NCBI GenBank assembly: GCA_022749755.1
Contig: CM040452.1
Span: forward strand, 6,466,350 to 6,530,349
Origin: Azadirachta indica
Lineage: Eukaryota > Streptophyta > Magnoliopsida > Sapindales > Meliaceae
Length of the DNA stretch: 64,000 bases
Direction: 5' to 3'
Shown: piece after piece, positions 60,701 to 64,000 of the stretch
How positions within the stretch are numbered: position 1 is the first letter of the stretch
Layout of the letters: each line of letters begins with the position of its first letter
Program-made: the position numbers and the translations under genes
Notes under the pieces: model-generated
Databases searched by the model: none
What the model was told of the DNA's origin: nothing
Seen by the model: only the letters and a program-made list of their open reading frames with translations

Positions 60701-63700
60701 TTGGGGGCAGTTGAAACAAGTGATTGACGCTGATGCAGCTATGACTGAGGATCTTATTGCTTATAATATAATCCCTCTGGATGCTCCTACCGTAACAAAT
60801 GCCATTGTGTCGTTCCCGGAGGTTAGTCAAGTTCCTTCTTAGGTCTCAATTTCCTGTTTGTTGCTTTTGTAGTTCTTCACACATCCAAAGTTCTTGACAG
60901 GTCCGAGCTGCAGTTTCCGCTATAAAATACTTTGGAGGCCTGCCAAGATTGCCCGAAGATTTTTCTATTCCTGCCTCAAGGGACCCTGATATGCTTGATT
61001 TTCTTCACTATATTTTTGGGTTTCAGGTGTCTACTCTTATCAATGGTTTACGAGCTTTTTCTGTGGCTGTTTGATCAGGATTTTCATTGCTTCAAATCTG
61101 TTTGTGATATAAATCAAGTTGTTTTATATTGTTATGCTTGTTAATAGTGAATCCTGTTTTTTAGGTGCCAAATTTTAGGAAAGGCTGTTCAAAATGTTTG
61201 AAAATATTACAACTCAATGTCAGAAACTTCCAAATGCTTTTAGGTGCCAAATTTGGGACTGAATGGTGAACTTGAATGTGCCAGAGGTTTAACCTTTCAT
61301 GGTAATTGAAGCATTGGAACTGGAACATTAAAGGAGATCATCAATTTCCTTATTTGAGTACTTGGGAAGCTTTTCTTCCTTGGGATTTTTTCAGATTCAT
61401 CTCTGGATATTAGACTGCAAGTTACTAAATGTTGGCAGTGAACTGATTGAAACTATATTAGTATGTTATGTCATATACCTACAGCCTCTACTTTTTAGAG
61501 TTGAATAGTAAATCAGTTATGGAGTGTGTTTTTAATTAATCAATAAAGGAAAAAACAAATAGTTTTATTAACTTGTCGACCCTTTGAGTTCATTTTCCCA
61601 TAGAGGCAGTGTGATAAAGAATCTTTGCCTCCCAAGGATGTGTTTGTTCTTTTGACATTGGATGGTTGTTGGATTTGTAAGTGCTGGACCATTTTTGAAT
61701 GTTGAACCAAAACTAGATTTTGGTCCTGGTAACCGCAGTTCAACTCAAAGATATTGGAAGTTTGTTGCTGATCTGACCTGGCCTAGTGTCAAGTGGTCTA
61801 GCTTAATTTAGGTTAGAATGAGAGGAGGGCATGTTAGGAAGATTGTTAAGGGAGAAGAGATGAGATTGAAGAATTTTAAGAGTGGGGATAAGGAAAAGGG
61901 AACGGTAGCCTGATTATTTCACAGGATTCACTTCCAGGGGAGTGGAAGGAAGAGCTCAATCTCTGCCCTTCATCCTCCCCACACTCGCCCCAACCTTGCC
62001 CCATCGTTGTGTTCTTAGAGTTTATTTTCTTTTGTTCTCCTGATTTTGATCAATATTATATTTGTAGTGAATTGCATGGTCGATGATCTTGTAATACACA
62101 AGAAGGTTATGATTTGATTCAATTGAAATTTATCGGTTTATGGTTTTCTACTTGGGAAATTATTTTGTGCTTGTTGATTTTGGCTTCTCAAACTGAACTA
62201 CATTATCAAGTTGTTCTCGTAAATACATAACAATATGCCGATCCCAATGTAGCTATATGGCTTCTTAACTTTTTGTCTTAACTTGTGTTTTATGACTTCT
62301 AGAAAGACAACGTTTCCAACCAGCGTGAACATGTAGTTCTTCTCCTTACAAATGAGCAATCTCGACTTGGTATCCCTGAAGACACTGAACCGGTGAGTCT
62401 CATTTATGTGGATATGAATTCCCTTTGTTCTCTGTTATGGGAAACAAGTCAATTTTAGTATCTTTGTAAAAAGAGTTGTGAAGGAGCTAAACCAGGAGCT
62501 TATGATCTAAGCTGAGAAAAACATGCGAAGAGCTTTTGATCTAAGCTGAGAAAAACACGCCAATTCTCTTGAATAATGAAGATCATACTATTCTTAATAC
62601 CACCAGAAATTGAGGCCATAAAGATGCAAGAAAATAAGCCTTGTCCCATAAGAACTCATCATTTTCCCCATGAGCATCTTCAAAAATTCTCTTATTATCT
62701 TGTCTTCCAAATACGAAAAGTAAAATGCTACAATTTCAAAACTGAAGCTTTACTATGTACCTGGAAACATAAAAACTTTCAATCTTTTGTTTGTACCACA
62801 ACTGTATGATCAAAGTTTCATTATCTCTTCCTGTATGATTGAAGGAAGGGAAAGAGTGTTTGGGTCGAGCTTCCTTGATGACTTATCTAATTTTAAACGG
62901 AGGGCTTGAATTGTTAACATTGTCTCAACCCTCAATAATGTAATTTCTTTGTTTTTTATGTTTTATTTTTTCCAGAAATTGGATGAGGCGGCTGTCCAGG
63001 GAGTATTCATGAAGTCACTGGAGAATTACATTAAATGGTGTAACTACTTGTGCATTCAACCTGTGTGGAGTAGGTATAGTTTTTAAACTCGTCCGATTCT
63101 TCTGCGTTGTTCAATAAAGTATATGATTAGGAGCATGTGGTGATAAAGGAATACTATTTAACTTGTGCAGTTTGGAAACTATTGGCAAGGAAAAGAAAGT
63201 ACTCTTTGTTTCTTTGTATTTCCTGATATGGGGTGAAGCTTCCAACATTAGATTTATTCCTGAATGCTTATGCTACATATTTCATCATGTAAGTTAATCC
63301 TCAGTTGTAATTCTAGGTAAATTGCTTGTTTGGCTCTGTTGTTTCCATTTACTCAATTGCTTTTCTGAATGTTGATTTATTTGTACTGATTTTTTACCTT
63401 CCCTTACAAAAAAAATGGCCCAAATCCAAGTGTTTGTATGGTCTTTGTCATTCGGTTACCTGCATCTCATTGTGATAAGAATTACTTAGTTTTGTTCTCG
63501 AGAAATTATTCTTTGCTCCTTTTGAATGCCAAATCCCATCTGTATTGTGATGTGCTTTTCTGATTTTGTACTATGTAGATGGCAAGGGAAATGGATGAAA
63601 TTTTAAGGCAGCAGATTGCACAGCCAGCCAATAGTTGCGCTTTGGAGAATGGTGTATCTTTTCTTGATCAAGTCATCACTCCTCTGTATGAGGTGGTCAG

Positions 63701-64000
63701 TGCGGTATGTCTCTGATTCACATAATGACATGCATACTATCCAATAGAAGGATATGCTTGTGCGAATTCATTTCGGAGAATGGTGTATCTGCTCTATACA
63801 GTCCTTTTTGTTGATTTACTAGTGGTCTAAGTTATCTCAAGTCACATTCAGTATTTTCTTATTGTTTTCTCTCTTGGGTGGGGGAGCCAGGATTGAATTT
63901 CACAAACAAGCATAATATTTATATTTATTGACATAGTCTGCATAATTCAATTTTTTTATGTTAGATTTTTTTTCCAAATGTTATTGATGTGGGTCATTCA
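57752..64000 (+). CDS. CALS9: CALS9 (GSL10)-like callose synthase, first ten coding exons
   Basis: Exons: 57752-57953, 58043-58140, 58814-58977, 59804-59900, 60711-60821, 60901-61026, 62303-62392, 62976-63073, 63171-63288, 63579-63704, with phases that all agree; the gene leaves the window in the next intron after 410 codons. The protein opens MSRVEHLWERLVRAALRR, then YVPSSLANNRDIDAILRAAD, NLDPNSEGRGVLQFKTGLMS, YNIIPLDAPTVTNAI, FGFQKDNVSNQREHVVLLL and LYFLIWGEASNIRFIPECLC. NNRDIDAILRAADEIQDEDP, ELERKTVKRKRVFATLKVLG and the IPEE segment fit the CALS9/GSL10 branch rather than CALS10/GSL8, which lacks the KRKRVFATL form. In Arabidopsis GSL10 is needed for microspore division. Catalytic parts are outside the window. 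It has no frameshift in what is seen, and lies 3.3 kb downstream of the CALS3-like stop codon. Confidence 0.94.

Noticed and set aside
1..64000. tRNA, rRNA, CRISPR or viral sequences
   Set aside because: No cloverleaf-like, rRNA-like or spaced palindromic repeat array was noticed by eye, and no viral gene similarity was recognised. A tRNA scan would be needed to exclude tRNAs fully.

Overview
The window is nuclear DNA from a flowering plant, most likely a eudicot. Genes are rich in GT-AG introns, non-coding DNA is AT-rich, and the recognisable proteins are plant families: CYP704 cytochrome P450, a single C2H2 zinc-finger protein, a LIN/CERBERUS-type U-box E3 ligase and two callose synthases (CALS3- and CALS9-like). 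The species cannot be named from the sequence alone. No bacterial, organellar or CRISPR-like content was seen.

Layout. (1) 1-9,400, minus strand: a decayed CYP704 cluster. One copy at the left edge (exon 1 plus part of exon 2) is open as far as it can be read. To its right are at least three broken copies or fragments, with an LTR-retrotransposon remnant (about 4,085-4,327) lying between two of the fragments. About 2.5 kb of the left-edge gene and its upstream DNA is duplicated at about 6,995-9,375. (2) 9,376-12,015: AT-rich, no gene. (3) 12,016-13,314: intact single-exon zinc-finger gene. (4) 14,879-18,640: a CALS3 pseudogene covering the first 12 coding exons, fused within intron 12 to a zinc-finger gene fragment (18,645-19,010). 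(5) 19,571-24,870, minus strand: an apparently intact seven-coding-exon U-box gene (1,149 aa). (6) 26,155-28,625: a second-generation copy of the CALS3-pseudogene/zinc-finger/U-box 3' chimera, bracketed by diverged direct repeats of about 320 bp. (7) 28,626-36,230: AT-rich gap with old direct repeats, a minisatellite and a GC-richer island. (8) 37,231-54,410: CALS3-like gene, 42 coding exons, whose exon 14 carries a 1-nt frameshift as printed. (9) 57,752 to the right edge: the first ten coding exons of a CALS9 (GSL10)-like gene in the same orientation.

How it fits together. The two callose synthases form a head-to-tail pair from two distant clades of one family. They would make beta-1,3-glucan at the plasma membrane; the CALS3 clade is associated with plasmodesmata and the CALS9 clade with pollen and cell division. 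The rest of the window is mainly a record of repeated local duplication and decay. The order of events can be read from shared junctions: CALS3 was duplicated, the copy was fused to a zinc-finger duplicate beside the U-box gene, and part of that chimera was copied to 26-28 kb. I found no convincing new biochemical system. The most consequential observation is the CALS3 exon 14 frameshift, followed by the chimeric duplications.
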